From JAKAWQ01 sp963840545 (lineage in GTDB: Bacteria; Pseudomonadota; Alphaproteobacteria; Acetobacterales; Acetobacteraceae): DNA of 64,000 bases. The DNA lies in contig CAWIZE010000015.1 in the NCBI GenBank assembly GCA_963840545.1, positions 1-64,000 of the forward strand, read 5' to 3'. The position numbers and the translations under genes were made by a program. Positions 36,974 to 45,459 of this stretch are shown one piece after another. Under the pieces are notes generated by a model. The model made no database searches, had not been told where the DNA came from, and saw only the letters and a program-made list of their open reading frames with translations. The first letter of the stretch is position 1. Every line of letters begins with the position of its first letter.

Positions 36974-37804
36974 GTGCGACCGCGCATCGACGTTACCAGG
37001 GTGCGAGCCCTCTTCATCTCCGATGTTCATCTCGGCACAATGGGATGTCGCGCGGAGCCGCTGCTCGGCTTCCTGCGAAGCTATGAGGCAGAGACGATCT
37101 ACCTCGTGGGCGACATCGTCGATGGCTGGCGGCTGCGGCCAGGGCGGCCCTGGCCGCGGTCGCACGTCGCGGTGATGGCTGAGCTGCTGGCACGGGCGCG
37201 GGGGGGCGTGAGAGTGATCTACGTCCCCGGCAACCACGACAAACATCTGCGCAGGTTCGCTGGCCTGACCATCAGCGGAATCGAAGTTGCGGAACGCGCC
37301 ATCCATGAAACCCGCGGCGGCCGGCGCTACCTCGTGCTGCACGGCGATCAGCTCGATCGCGTGGTGCAGCGGTTCCCGTTGATCACCGTTCTCGGCAACT
37401 GGGTGTATCGTGCCTCACTGCTCGTCAGCCATCCCGCCCGTCCGCAGCGCCGGCTTGGGCTTTGCTGTCGGGCGGTTTCGGCGCGGGCGAAACTGATGAT
37501 CCGTGCGGCCGTGGACACCATCAGCCACTCCGATCGGCTGCTCATGGCGGAGGTCATGCGGCTCGGCGTGCACGGGGTCATCTGCGGCCACACGCATCAC
37601 GCGGCGGACTGCAGCCTGGCCGGGATCCACTATGTCAATACCGGCGACTGGGTCGAGTCATGTACCGGGGCCGTCGAGGACCATGACGGTCGGCTTGCGC
37701 TCGCCCGCTGGGTCAACCTGACGGCGCCGGAGGCCGCTCACCCGGTGGTGCAACCCGGCGCCACCTGTCCGCTCGAGGACGACGAGGTCGGGGTCGCGGC
37801 GTGA
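36974..37804 (+). CDS. LpxH-like metallophosphoesterase (UDP-2,3-diacylglucosamine hydrolase type)
   Basis: The 276-residue product shows the binuclear calcineurin-type motifs: LFISDVHLG (D, H), VGDIVDGWRL (D), PGNHDKHLRRF (N, H) and ICGHTHHAADC (H, H). The spacing and the GDIVDGWRL/GNHDK context are those of UDP-2,3-diacylglucosamine diphosphatase homologues such as LpxH and of related cell-envelope phosphoesterases. The start is a GTG at 36974. It is divergent from the two-component genes, which suggests, but does not prove, that they control it. It may be LpxH proper or a paralogue; I cannot tell. Confidence 0.8.
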   Translation: MRPRIDVTRVRALFISDVHLGTMGCRAEPLLGFLRSYEAETIYLVGDIVDGWRLRPGRPWPRSHVAVMAELLARARGGVRVIYVPGNHDKHLRRFAGLTISGIEVAERAIHETRGGRRYLVLHGDQLDRVVQRFPLITVLGNWVYRASLLVSHPARPQRRLGLCCRAVSARAKLMIRAAVDTISHSDRLLMAEVMRLGVHGVICGHTHHAADCSLAGIHYVNTGDWVESCTGAVEDHDGRLALARWVNLTAPEAAHPVVQPGATCPLEDDEVGVAA

Positions 37805-37995
37805 GGCACGCTGTCGCCGCACTCCGCCTCGCCCTTTCCGGCGCTCCCCTCGCCGCGCCCGCCCGGATAAAGTCCAGTTCAGGAATTTGTCCATATTTCC
37901 CTGGAACGACGCGCGCCGGCTTGACCGAAATCAGTACCGGCCCCCGCCAGGCCCGGTAATCGGGAACCCGTTCTCGCCAGGCGCGCGCGCGCCCG

Positions 37996-38029
37996 AGAGC
38001 CGAGAGCGCCAGAGAGCCGAGAGCGCCAG
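37996..38029. repeat. 17-bp direct repeat in the fabI leader
   Basis: The unit AGAGCCGAGAGCGCCAG is present twice, head to tail (37996-38012 and 38013-38029), directly before the fabI ribosome site GGGG and the A-run at 38031-38040. It may affect the spacing between promoter and start codon. Confidence 0.8.
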
Positions 38030-38039
38030 AGGGGAAAAA

Positions 38040-38834
38040 ATGGAAATTCTCGATCTCACCGGCCGCAAGGGCCTCGTCGTCGGCATCGCCAACGAGCAGA
38101 GCCTCGCCTGGGCCGCCGCGCAGCACTTCCGCAGCGCCGGCGCCGAGCTCGCCGTCACCTACCTCAACGACAAGGCCAAGCCCTATGTCGAGCCCCTCGC
38201 CCGCGAGGTCGCCGCGCCGATCTTTCTTCCGTGCGACGTCGCGACGCCGGGCGGGCTCGAAGCGGTGTTCGACGCCATCCGCACGCAATGGGGCCGGCTC
38301 GATTTCCTGTTCCACGCCATCGCCTGGGCGCGCAAGGAAGACCTGCAAGGCCGCCTGACCGATTGCTCGGCCGAGGGTTTCGCGGAATCGATGCTGATCT
38401 CCTGCCACTCCTTCATCCGCATGGCGCGTCTCGCCGAGCCGCTGATGGACAAGGGCGGCAGCCTGACCACCCTCACCTATTACGGTGCCGACAAGGTGGT
38501 GGACCATTACAACGTCATGGGCCCGGTGAAGGCCGCGCTCGAGTGCTCGGTCCGCTACCTCGCCCATGAGCTCGGACCCAAGCGCATCCGCGTCAACGCG
38601 ATCTCTGCCGGCGCGGTGCGGACCCGCGCCGCCTCGGGCATCGCGCATTTCGACGAGCTGATCAACGAGAGCGTGCGCGACGCGCCGCTGCACCGCCTCG
38701 TCTCCTCCGCCGAGGTCGGCCGCACCGCGCTCGCCCTGGCGAGCGACTACACCACCGCCGTGACCGGCGAGATCCTCTATGTCGATGCGGGCTTCCATAT
38801 CGAAGGCATGGTCTTACGCCGGCCCGGGTCTTGA
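38040..38834 (+). CDS. fabI: Enoyl-[acyl-carrier-protein] reductase (NADH)
   Basis: FabI catalyses the last step of each fatty-acid elongation cycle and is the target of triclosan. The 264-residue protein starts EILDLTGRKGLVVGIANEQSLAWA (NAD-binding, the GIAN motif of FabI rather than a classical SDR glycine motif). DFLFHAIAWA and LTYYGADKVVDHYNVMGPVK follow, where Tyr-x6-Lys are the catalytic pair, then HELGPKRIRVNAISAGAVRT. GGGG and a run of A precede ATG 38040. It is a single-gene unit; the parS site lies just downstream. Confidence 0.96.
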   Translation: MEILDLTGRKGLVVGIANEQSLAWAAAQHFRSAGAELAVTYLNDKAKPYVEPLAREVAAPIFLPCDVATPGGLEAVFDAIRTQWGRLDFLFHAIAWARKEDLQGRLTDCSAEGFAESMLISCHSFIRMARLAEPLMDKGGSLTTLTYYGADKVVDHYNVMGPVKAALECSVRYLAHELGPKRIRVNAISAGAVRTRAASGIAHFDELINESVRDAPLHRLVSSAEVGRTALALASDYTTAVTGEILYVDAGFHIEGMVLRRPGS

Positions 38835-38898
38835 CGGACTCCCGGCCGTGACCGAAAATTCGCCTGTAAGGGTGTGTTCGGGCAGGACCGCTGTCCCA

Positions 38899-38914
38899 TG
38901 TTTCACGTGAAACA
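38899..38914. other. parS partition site (ParB-binding)
   Basis: TGTTTCACGTGAAACA is an exact match to the universal chromosomal parS consensus and sits inside a longer 20-bp palindrome (38897-38916). ParB binds it to start origin segregation. In most bacteria parS lies near oriC, within the origin-proximal part of the chromosome (established knowledge). It is intergenic, between fabI and the fumarase stop. No other perfect copy was seen in the window. Confidence 0.93.
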
Positions 38915-38923
38915 TGATAAGAA

Positions 38924-40489
38924 TCAATGACTTGAGCCGCGGCCCGTGGGCAGTTGAGTGCCCCCGGGGTGCCCAAACTGCCCATTTGCAATCCTCGCGC
39001 ACCATATCGCCGGCCCGCTCTTGTGCACTGAATTTCCAGTCGAATCCACCGCCACCGTCACCGGCATGTCCTTGACCTCGAACTCGTGGATCGCCTCCAT
39101 CCCGAGATCCTCGAACGCCAGCACCCGCGCCCTGGTGATCGCCTTGGCGACGAGATAGGCGGCCCCGCCCACCGCCATGAGGTAAACAACCTTGTTGTCG
39201 CGAATCGCCGCGATCGCCTCCTTCCCGCGCTCGGCCTTGCCGATCATCCCGATCAGCCCCGCGCGCTCGATCATCGCGCGGGTGAACTTGTCCATCCGCG
39301 TCGCCGTCGTCGGTCCCGCCGGCCCGACCGCCTCGCTGCGCACGGCCGGCACCGGTCCCACGTAATAGAGGAAGCGGTTGGTGAAATCGACCGGAAGCCT
39401 CTCGCCCCGCCCCATCATCTCGGCGATCCGCTGGTGCGCCGCATCGCGCCCGGTGAGGATTTTTCCGTTGAGCAGCAGCCCCTCGCCCGCCTTCCACTCC
39501 GAAAAATCCGCCTTCGTGATTCCGTCGAGGAACACCCGCCTTTTGCCCGCGCTCAGATCCGCCGAAAGCACCGGCCAGTCCTCCAGGTTCGGCACCGGCA
39601 GCTCCGCCGGCCCCGTTCCGTCCAGCACGAAGCCGACATGCCGCGTCGCCGCGCAGTTCGGGATGATCGCCACCGGCAGCAGCGCCGCGTGCGAGGGATA
39701 GTCGCGGATCTTCACGTCCAGCACCGTCGTCAGCCCGCCGAGCCCCTGCGCGCCGACGCCCAGCGCATTCACTTTTTCGTAGAGCTCGAGGCGCAGCACC
39801 TCGATCCTGTTTTTTGCCCCGCGGGCCTTGAGGTCCTGGATGTCGATCGGCTCCGTCAGCGCGGCCTTGGCGAGCGCCATCGTCTTCTCGGGCGTGCCGC
39901 CGATGCCGATCCCGAGAATCCCCGGCGGGCACCACCCCGCTCCCATTTCCGGTACTGTCCGCACCACCCAATCGACGATCGAGTCCGAAGGCGTGAGCGT
40001 CGTGAAATGCGCCTTCGCCTCGCCCCCGCCGCCCTTGGCGAGCACGTGCACGCGGAGCGTCTCGCCCGGCACCACGCGGTGGTGGATCACCGCCGGCGTA
40101 TTGTCCTCGCTGTTCCGCCGCGCCCCGGCGGGATCGCTCACGATCAATTCCCGAAGCGGATTGTCGGCGTCCGTATAGGCCCGGCGCACGCCCTCGTTCA
40201 CCATCTCGTCGATTCCCATGGTGGCGCCGTCCCAGCGCACATCCATCCCGATCTCGAGGAAGATCGTCGCGATGCCGGTGTCCTGGCAGATCGGCCGATG
40301 CCCCAGCGCCGCCATCCGCGCATTGATCAGGATCTGGGCGATCGCATCCCTGGCCGCCGGCGCCTCTTCGCGCTCGTACGCCGCCGCCATCGCGCGGATG
40401 AAATCGGGCGGATGATAATACGAGATATATTGCAGGGCGTCGGCGACGCTCCGGATCACATCCTCCTGGCGCACCACGCTCATCGCCAC
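38924..40489 (-). CDS. fumA: Fumarate hydratase, class I (Fe-S)
   Basis: Class I fumarase interconverts fumarate and malate using a labile [4Fe-4S] cluster. The 521-residue product has HRPICQDTGIATIFL (first cluster Cys), GAGWCPPGILGIGIGGTPEK, AIIPNCAATRHVGF, TTATRMDKFTRAMIERAGL and YLMAVGGAAYLVAKAI, all family hallmarks. MAMSVVRQEDVIRSVADALQYISYYHP is the N-terminus from ATG 40489. The stop is at 38924. Four bases upstream lies the 3' end of a poxB-like fragment. Confidence 0.96.
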   Translation of the reverse strand: MAMSVVRQEDVIRSVADALQYISYYHPPDFIRAMAAAYEREEAPAARDAIAQILINARMAALGHRPICQDTGIATIFLEIGMDVRWDGATMGIDEMVNEGVRRAYTDADNPLRELIVSDPAGARRNSEDNTPAVIHHRVVPGETLRVHVLAKGGGGEAKAHFTTLTPSDSIVDWVVRTVPEMGAGWCPPGILGIGIGGTPEKTMALAKAALTEPIDIQDLKARGAKNRIEVLRLELYEKVNALGVGAQGLGGLTTVLDVKIRDYPSHAALLPVAIIPNCAATRHVGFVLDGTGPAELPVPNLEDWPVLSADLSAGKRRVFLDGITKADFSEWKAGEGLLLNGKILTGRDAAHQRIAEMMGRGERLPVDFTNRFLYYVGPVPAVRSEAVGPAGPTTATRMDKFTRAMIERAGLIGMIGKAERGKEAIAAIRDNKVVYLMAVGGAAYLVAKAITRARVLAFEDLGMEAIHEFEVKDMPVTVAVDSTGNSVHKSGPAIWCARIANGQFGHPGGTQLPTGRGSSH

Positions 40490-40493
40490 CCCC

Positions 40494-40918
40494 TCAAATT
40501 CGCAGGTTCGTCCGCGCCAGCTCGACCACTTCCTCGCCGCGCCCGCTGATGATCGCCTTTAGCATGAACAGCGAAAAGCTCCTCGCCTGCTCGATCTGGA
40601 TTTTCGGCGGCATCACCAGCTCTTGCCTGGCCGTCAGCACGTCCACCAGCACCGGCACGTCATGGGCGAGCGCCTGGCGCAGCGCGCCCTCGAGCGCCCC
40701 CGGCGCCTCCACCCGGATCCCCCGAACGCCGATCGCATTCGCCATCGCCGCGAAGTCCGGGTTCTTGAGGTCGGTCCCCGTATCGAGATAGCCGGCAGCC
40801 TTCATCTCCGTCGCCACGAACCCGAGCACGCCATTGTCTAAGACGATCACCTTCACCGGCAGCCCGAGCTGCACGAGGGAAAGAAAATCGCCCATCAGCA
40901 TCGCGAACCCGCCCCTTC
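40494..40918 (-). pseudogene. C-terminal fragment of a poxB-like ThDP enzyme
   Basis: Only the last 140 or so residues of a pyruvate dehydrogenase (quinone)/acetolactate-synthase-type ThDP enzyme remain. The fragment begins GRGGFAMLMGDFLSLVQLGL, the ThDP/Mg region of such enzymes (the preceding GDG..N part is lost), and runs through VIVLDNGVLGFVATEMKAAG to SFSLFMLKAIISGRGEEV, ending ARTNLRI at 40494. An in-frame TAA lies just upstream of the homology, and the full-length protein would be about 570-600 residues. It may be translated from ATG 40901 but cannot be a working enzyme alone. Confidence 0.8.
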
Positions 40919-40923
40919 CGCGT

Positions 40924-41073
40924 TATGCTGGACATTCCCGCCCGGACCAAGCAGCAGCTCGGCGATGCTGGCTGGCCCGGCGGCATCGCTCCGGGGCAGA
41001 TCCTACCCATCCTGCTCGATGTCAACCGCCGGCACGAGCGCGCGCTCCGCGCCACCGTCCGCGAGCACGCCTA
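40924..41073 (+). CDS. Small hypothetical open frame, possible remnant
   Basis: The 49-residue frame MLDIPARTKQQLGDAGWPGG... has strong G/C third positions and ends at a TAA, after which the frame continues open for about 20 codons (RRYVRKSGQARRRIAEERRA). It has no ribosome site and no homology I recognise. It occupies the break between the truncated poxB-like fragment and the LysR gene, so it may be a scrap from the event that cut poxB. Low confidence as a real gene. Confidence 0.25.
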
Positions 41074-41135
41074 ACGGCGGTACGTCCGCAAGAGCGGCCA
41101 GGCGCGTCGTCGCAGGATTGCGGAGGAAAGGCGGG

Positions 41136-42044
41136 CTAACCGCCCAGGCGTTCAAGCTCGGCCCGGACAAAATTCTGGAACTCGTCGACGGCCGGCGAGA
41201 GCTGGCGCGAGCGCAGTGCCACGGCATCGACGGTCGCCGAATTCAGCACCCGATTGCGGATGCGGATGGCCACCAGTCCGTTGGTCCGGATCGAAATGCT
41301 CGCCGCCCAGCGCGGGAGGAGCGCGATGCCCCCGACCGTCCGGACCAGCTGCGTGATGAGACGCATCGAGTTCGTCTCGAGGGTCGGCGCAAGATGGACA
41401 CCTGCCTGCCGGCAGGCGGCGTCGATCAGGCCTCGGCTGCCCGAGGGCCCGGACGAGAGGGCGATCGGAAACGCGGTGAGCTCCGTAAGGGTCACCGACG
41501 CTGCCGCGGCGAGCGGATGCCCGGGCGAGACAAGGGCCATGATCGGCGCACGGATCCGGAAGCGGCAGGCAAGATTTGCGTCGAGCTGCGGGCAGAAGGC
41601 GAAGCCGAGGTCGGTCTGCACCTCCCGCAGGGCGTCGAGGATCTCGTTGGTCCGGGCAATCGAGACATTGAAGGTCACCCCCGGATAGCGTTCGCAGAAC
41701 CGCGCGATCGCGCTCGGCAGCACCTCGTGCGTGAGGGCTTCGATCGCGTGTATGCGGACAACGCCGCGGACGAGGCCTTTCAGCGCCGCGATCTCGGAGC
41801 GTACGCGCTCGAGCTGTCCGAGCTGGTCGCGGGCGTGGCGGAGCACGATCTGGCCCGCAAAGGTCACGCGCACGCCTCTCGGCAGGCGCTCGAGGAGCGG
41901 CATGCCGAACTGGTCCTCCAGCTTCATCACCTGGCGGCTGACGGCGGATTGGGCCACGTGCAGGAGCTCCGCGGCCTTGCGGATCGAGCCGTGCTCGGCG
42001 ACGGCGGCAAAATAGCGCAGGGAATTGTCCGACATCTCTCCCAC
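41136..42044 (-). CDS. LysR-family transcriptional regulator
   Basis: This 302-residue regulator has the N-terminal HTH at about 10-65 (LRYFAAVAEHGSIRKAAELLHVAQSAVSRQVMKLE, a typical LysR motif) and a substrate-binding effector domain (LTHEVLPSAIARFCERYPG onward). It is divergent from the solute-binding protein gene at 42367. A T-N11-A palindrome lies 30 bases upstream of its ATG, the usual place for LysR autoregulation and control of the divergent gene. A copy of the same site lies in front of the DUF4392/importer operon, which it likely also controls (inference). Confidence 0.93.
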   Translation of the reverse strand: MGEMSDNSLRYFAAVAEHGSIRKAAELLHVAQSAVSRQVMKLEDQFGMPLLERLPRGVRVTFAGQIVLRHARDQLGQLERVRSEIAALKGLVRGVVRIHAIEALTHEVLPSAIARFCERYPGVTFNVSIARTNEILDALREVQTDLGFAFCPQLDANLACRFRIRAPIMALVSPGHPLAAAASVTLTELTAFPIALSSGPSGSRGLIDAACRQAGVHLAPTLETNSMRLITQLVRTVGGIALLPRWAASISIRTNGLVAIRIRNRVLNSATVDAVALRSRQLSPAVDEFQNFVRAELERLGG

Positions 42045-42366
42045 CGATCACGGCCGCGGAGCGGCCGCCTTTGCGATGCCGCCACGGCATCGGTCCTCGC
42101 GATTTATTCTACTTGTGCGAGCAGACAGGCAATGAAAAACTCAATTCATTCCGCATTGTAATGATGCGGAACCCGGGAGGTGCGTTCGTCGAGACGCCCA
42201 CGCGCGAGACCGTCGCCCGAGACCGGTGGCGCTATCGCGGGGTGGGGACGCCGCGGCCTCACGGTGCCGGCAATTCGCCGCGGTCCTTCGCAGCCCGCGT
42301 AGAGGAAGGAAGGGCCGGATCGTGAGGCGGCGGCCGTAACCGGCTGCAAAAGAAGGGAGACGCACT
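42045..42366. other. LysR/solute-binding protein divergent control region
   Basis: A 322-bp gap. Besides the operator at 42074-42092 it has a less GC-rich stretch at 42100-42175 (GATTTATTCTACTTG and ATGAAAAACTCAATTCATTCCG), the likely promoter area for the binding-protein gene. The rest, 42180-42350, shows no feature I can support. Confidence 0.5.
42074..42092. promoter_or_regulatory. Putative LysR operator, copy 1
   Basis: CGATGCC-GCCAC-GGCATCG is a perfect 7-bp inverted repeat with a 5-bp spacer. The inner part, T-GCC-N5-GGC-A, has the T-N11-A form of LysR boxes. It lies between the divergent regulator (ATG 42044) and the solute-binding protein gene. GGTC follows the right arm, as it does at copy 2. 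Confidence 0.78.
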
Positions 42367-43446
42367 ATGAGAGAGATGATGACGGCAAGGCCCGGTCGCC
42401 CGCTCCGGCGACGTCGGGTTCTTGGGACGGGAGCGGCGGCGCTCGCCGCTACGCTCACGCGGGTCAATATCGCCCGCGCCGCGCCGGTGGAACTGGTGCT
42501 CGGGACCAACGGCGGGGACGAATACGAGGTCACCTACAAGGCGGTCTATCAACGCTTCGAACAGAAGTACAACGCGAAGATCGTGCCGGTCTTCGGCGAC
42601 GGCGCGACGCTCCTCAATCGCGTAATCGCGGAAAAATCCCATCCCAGCATGGATGTTACGGTAACGTATCAGGGGGCATGGCTGATCGGCCAGGCCCAGG
42701 GCGTCTTCGACAGGGTCGATTACGGGAACATTCCCCATATCGGCGAGGTCTACGACTTCTTGAAGGACCCGAAGGGATACGCGCCGTTCGTCAATTTCGG
42801 GGCGTGGGGCATCGTCTACGACCATGATACGGTCAAGACGCCGCCCACGTCGTTCAAGTCGCTGTGGCAGCCCAAATACTACAACCAGATCATGATCGGC
42901 GGGATCTACCACTGGCAGATCCACCTCACGGCGTTTGCCTACGCCTGGACCGGGAAACAGGCGAACATCGACGTGGCCTTTCAGAAGGTCAAAGAGCTGG
43001 CGCCCCATCTTGCCGCCTTCTACGGCCTCTCTTCGGACACCCAATCGAAGTTCGAGCAGGGTATCGCTTCGATTGCGACCTGGTACAGCTACACGACCCA
43101 GCGGCTGCGCAATGCGGGCATGAATCTGCTCTTTCAGTTCCCGGAGGAGGGCGCCTTCATCTATCCCATATCGTTCCAGGCGATCAAAGGAACGAAGAAG
43201 CTCGATCTCGTCGAGAAGCTCATCGGGGAGTTCTACGATCCCCAGGCGTGCATCGCCCTCGCGCGTCTGAACGGCTACATCCCGGCCAATCGGAACACGA
43301 CACTTCCGCCGGATCTCAAGGGGCAGATCCTCAGTTACGATCAGGTCCTGAAGAGCCACTCCTGGGACTGGGCGCTCATCAATGCGCAGCAGGACGCGTG
43401 GCTCACGCGATGGAATGCGGAGGTGCGGCCCCTGGTGCGGGGCTGA
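42367..43446 (+). CDS. Tat-exported solute-binding protein, polyamine/ABC type
   Basis: This 359-residue periplasmic binding protein has a Tat-type signal (RRRRVLGTGAAALAAT, twin Arg followed by a hydrophobic run and cleavage near RVNIARAA). The mature part resembles PotD-like SBPs: VTYQGAWLIGQAQGVFDRVD, IPHIGEVYDFLKDPKG, APFVNFGAWGIVYDHDTVKT and the C-terminal WLTRWNAEVRPLVRG. It shares long matches with the broken binding protein at 49300-49689, so it is probably the receptor of the importer encoded by the convergent operon. A stop at 43446 lies 13 bases from the last operon gene end. Confidence 0.9.
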   Translation: MREMMTARPGRPLRRRRVLGTGAAALAATLTRVNIARAAPVELVLGTNGGDEYEVTYKAVYQRFEQKYNAKIVPVFGDGATLLNRVIAEKSHPSMDVTVTYQGAWLIGQAQGVFDRVDYGNIPHIGEVYDFLKDPKGYAPFVNFGAWGIVYDHDTVKTPPTSFKSLWQPKYYNQIMIGGIYHWQIHLTAFAYAWTGKQANIDVAFQKVKELAPHLAAFYGLSSDTQSKFEQGIASIATWYSYTTQRLRNAGMNLLFQFPEEGAFIYPISFQAIKGTKKLDLVEKLIGEFYDPQACIALARLNGYIPANRNTTLPPDLKGQILSYDQVLKSHSWDWALINAQQDAWLTRWNAEVRPLVRG

Positions 43447-43459
43447 ACGACCGGACGGG

Positions 43460-44416
43460 TCAAAAACTCCGGGTCCGTGGCGGGAGGAGCGCGCGCTCCG
43501 CAATCGTCCGCAACAGCAGCACGATCGCCGCGTTCGCGGCGGCGGGGATGCCATCGCACGCGGCGATGGCGCCACCGCCGCCGCCGTCCGCAAGACCGAG
43601 CCCGACCCCGACATGGTGCAGGGCTTCCTCCTCGTCGGGCGTGTGGCAGAAGGCGAGGTCGCGGCGCAGCAAGGCGAGCGCGGCGCAGACGCCGTAGGCG
43701 CCAAGGTTCGATGTGCCGGCAACCACCGTGGACGTGGTCGGGACGGCGGAGAAGACCCCGCCGCGGCACGGCGTCCTTTCCGCCTGGTTGATCTGCGGAA
43801 GCCCCTCCGCCAGCGCGGCGCGAAAGGCACCAAAGCCGATCTCGTTCCCGCCATCGCCAATTCCGAGCGAATCCTTTCCCAGTGCCAGATGGGTGCGGAA
43901 CATGTGATCGACGTTGCAGCGGAAGGGATCGCGGCTGATCCCGGTCATGCCGTAGAGGATCCCGTTGACGTTGCCGCCGAGGCGCTCGACCGCGACGAGG
44001 ACGTCCATCTGCCCCGCGGCCTCCTCCTGCTGGGCGGTGTCCGAATTCCTGAGCGCGACGAGGGTTGCCGCGAGATGGGCGCGCCGGCAGAGCACCTCGA
44101 TCGGGGGGATGCATTCCGGGTCGGTGAAGATCGTCACGCGATGGCCGATGCGTTCAAGCGCGCCCGCAAGCACGACGCTTCCGAACGGACCGTCGTTCTC
44201 GCCGACCGGCATGTGCTCCGGCACCGCCGCGCCGGTGACGATGCCGATCCGCGCCGCGGGGCGGTCCAGCATTCGCGCCGCCGCCAGCACGAGCGGCGTC
44301 GGGCTGGCGGCGCGGACAATGTCGTAGAGGCCGCTCTTGAAGCCCCGGACGACGCCCGCCCGACGGATCTCGACGGTGATCAGGCGGTCGATGTTCTCGG
44401 CGGCGATCTCGGTCAT
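43460..44416 (-). CDS. D-glutamate cyclase family protein (DUF4392), paralog A
   Basis: DUF4392 proteins include human DGLUCY, which cyclises D-glutamate to 5-oxo-D-proline. This 318-residue copy has MTEIAAENIDRLITVEIRR at the start, GIVTGAAVPEHMPVGENDGPFG, VAVERLGGNVNGIL, the signature GIGDGGNEIGFG, and AGTSNLGAYGVCAALALL. It is the last gene of the operon and the shortest of the four paralogs. GENDGPFG differs from the GETDGPPG form of the others, so its substrate may differ. ATG 44416 lies 12 bases from the next gene upstream. Confidence 0.88.
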   Translation of the reverse strand: MTEIAAENIDRLITVEIRRAGVVRGFKSGLYDIVRAASPTPLVLAAARMLDRPAARIGIVTGAAVPEHMPVGENDGPFGSVVLAGALERIGHRVTIFTDPECIPPIEVLCRRAHLAATLVALRNSDTAQQEEAAGQMDVLVAVERLGGNVNGILYGMTGISRDPFRCNVDHMFRTHLALGKDSLGIGDGGNEIGFGAFRAALAEGLPQINQAERTPCRGGVFSAVPTTSTVVAGTSNLGAYGVCAALALLRRDLAFCHTPDEEEALHHVGVGLGLADGGGGGAIAACDGIPAAANAAIVLLLRTIAERALLPPRTRSF

Positions 44417-44427
44417 GGTGGTTTGCC

Positions 44428-45450
44428 TCAGAATCCGCGCTGCACTGTCTTGAGAGAAGCCTCGACGATTTCGCGCAGCATGGAGATCATGCTCGCCTGG
44501 AACCCGGCCGAGGTCCCGTCCACCATCGGCACCAGCCGGGCGATGGCGCCATCCATGGCCCCGGCCTGCACGCAGCGCTCGAGCATGCGCCGTTCCGTCG
44601 CGGCATCGTGCAGCACATCGGGGTTGCGCAGCAGGCCGGCCAGCGCGGCGGCGACGCCGTAGGCGGCCCAGTTGGAGACTCCGCCGACGACCAGGATGTC
44701 GCACTCCGCCACGGTTGCCACGCCGGCCCCGCAAGGGCATTGGCATTTTCGCCCATAGGGCTGCAGGGCGCGCACGGCCTCGGCGATGCGGCCGAAACCG
44801 ATCTCGTTGCCGCCGTCGCCGATGCCGATCGTCAGCACGCCCGCCTCGCGCGCATGCTCGGCCAGAAGGTGGGCGCTCGCCATGATCTCCGGCCCCCGCC
44901 CGGTGCCGAGAATGCTGTGGAAGACGCCTTTGGAATTGGGGCCGCCCTTTTCGACGAATATCACCGCCGCGGGCGCGTGCTCGCCGAGCAGTGCCGCGCT
45001 CGCCGCCCGCCCGGGTTCGGTTCCGAGGGGAAAGGCTGCGGCGAGCGCGCAGCCGGTGCGCCGGCTGAGCGTCTCGGCATCGACGCAGGCGAGGCCGGCG
45101 GCCTCGGTCGCGGCGATGAGGGGTCCGAGGTTGCGCTCTTCCGCGATGATCACGGGCTTGGCGCCGAGCCCGACCTCGAGGGCGCGCGCGATCGCCGCGG
45201 CGCCGAGCGGGCCGTCCGTCTCGCCCCGCGGCAGCCAGGGGGGCGAGCCGGCGCCGGTCACGACGAGGACGCGATCGCCCGGCTTCACGCGCTGGCGCAG
45301 CGCGTCGGCGGCCTGCCAGGTGAGCGGCTTGCCGGCGCCGCGCGCCGCCTCATGAAGGCGATGGATCACGCCGCGCGGCAGCCCGGCGCCGTATCTCACC
45401 TCCATCGAGACGATGCGGTCGATGGAATCGCAGGTAATCTCGTCCATCAC
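44428..45450 (-). CDS. D-glutamate cyclase family protein (DUF4392), paralog B
   Basis: The 340-residue product reads SIDRIVSMEVRYGAGLPRGVIHRL, GAGSPPWLPRGETDGPLGA, VFVEKGGPNSKGVFHSILG, GIGDGGNEIGFGRI and VGGVSNWAAYGVAAAL, the motif set of DUF4392. Compared with paralogs C and D the region after KPVIIAEERN is the most divergent. It sits between the ATPase and paralog A with about 10-base gaps, so all are one transcript. ATG 45450 starts MMDEITCDS. A cysteine-rich stretch, KCQCPCGAGVATVAECDI, near residue 260 is peculiar to this copy. Confidence 0.9.
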   Translation of the reverse strand: MMDEITCDSIDRIVSMEVRYGAGLPRGVIHRLHEAARGAGKPLTWQAADALRQRVKPGDRVLVVTGAGSPPWLPRGETDGPLGAAAIARALEVGLGAKPVIIAEERNLGPLIAATEAAGLACVDAETLSRRTGCALAAAFPLGTEPGRAASAALLGEHAPAAVIFVEKGGPNSKGVFHSILGTGRGPEIMASAHLLAEHAREAGVLTIGIGDGGNEIGFGRIAEAVRALQPYGRKCQCPCGAGVATVAECDILVVGGVSNWAAYGVAAALAGLLRNPDVLHDAATERRMLERCVQAGAMDGAIARLVPMVDGTSAGFQASMISMLREIVEASLKTVQRGF

Positions 45451-45459
45451 GGAAACCTT

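Noticed and set aside
40924..41139. Transposase remnant
   Set aside because: The basic tail (RRYVRKSGQARRRIAEERR) is suggestive but there are no inverted repeats, target duplication or recognisable catalytic motif.
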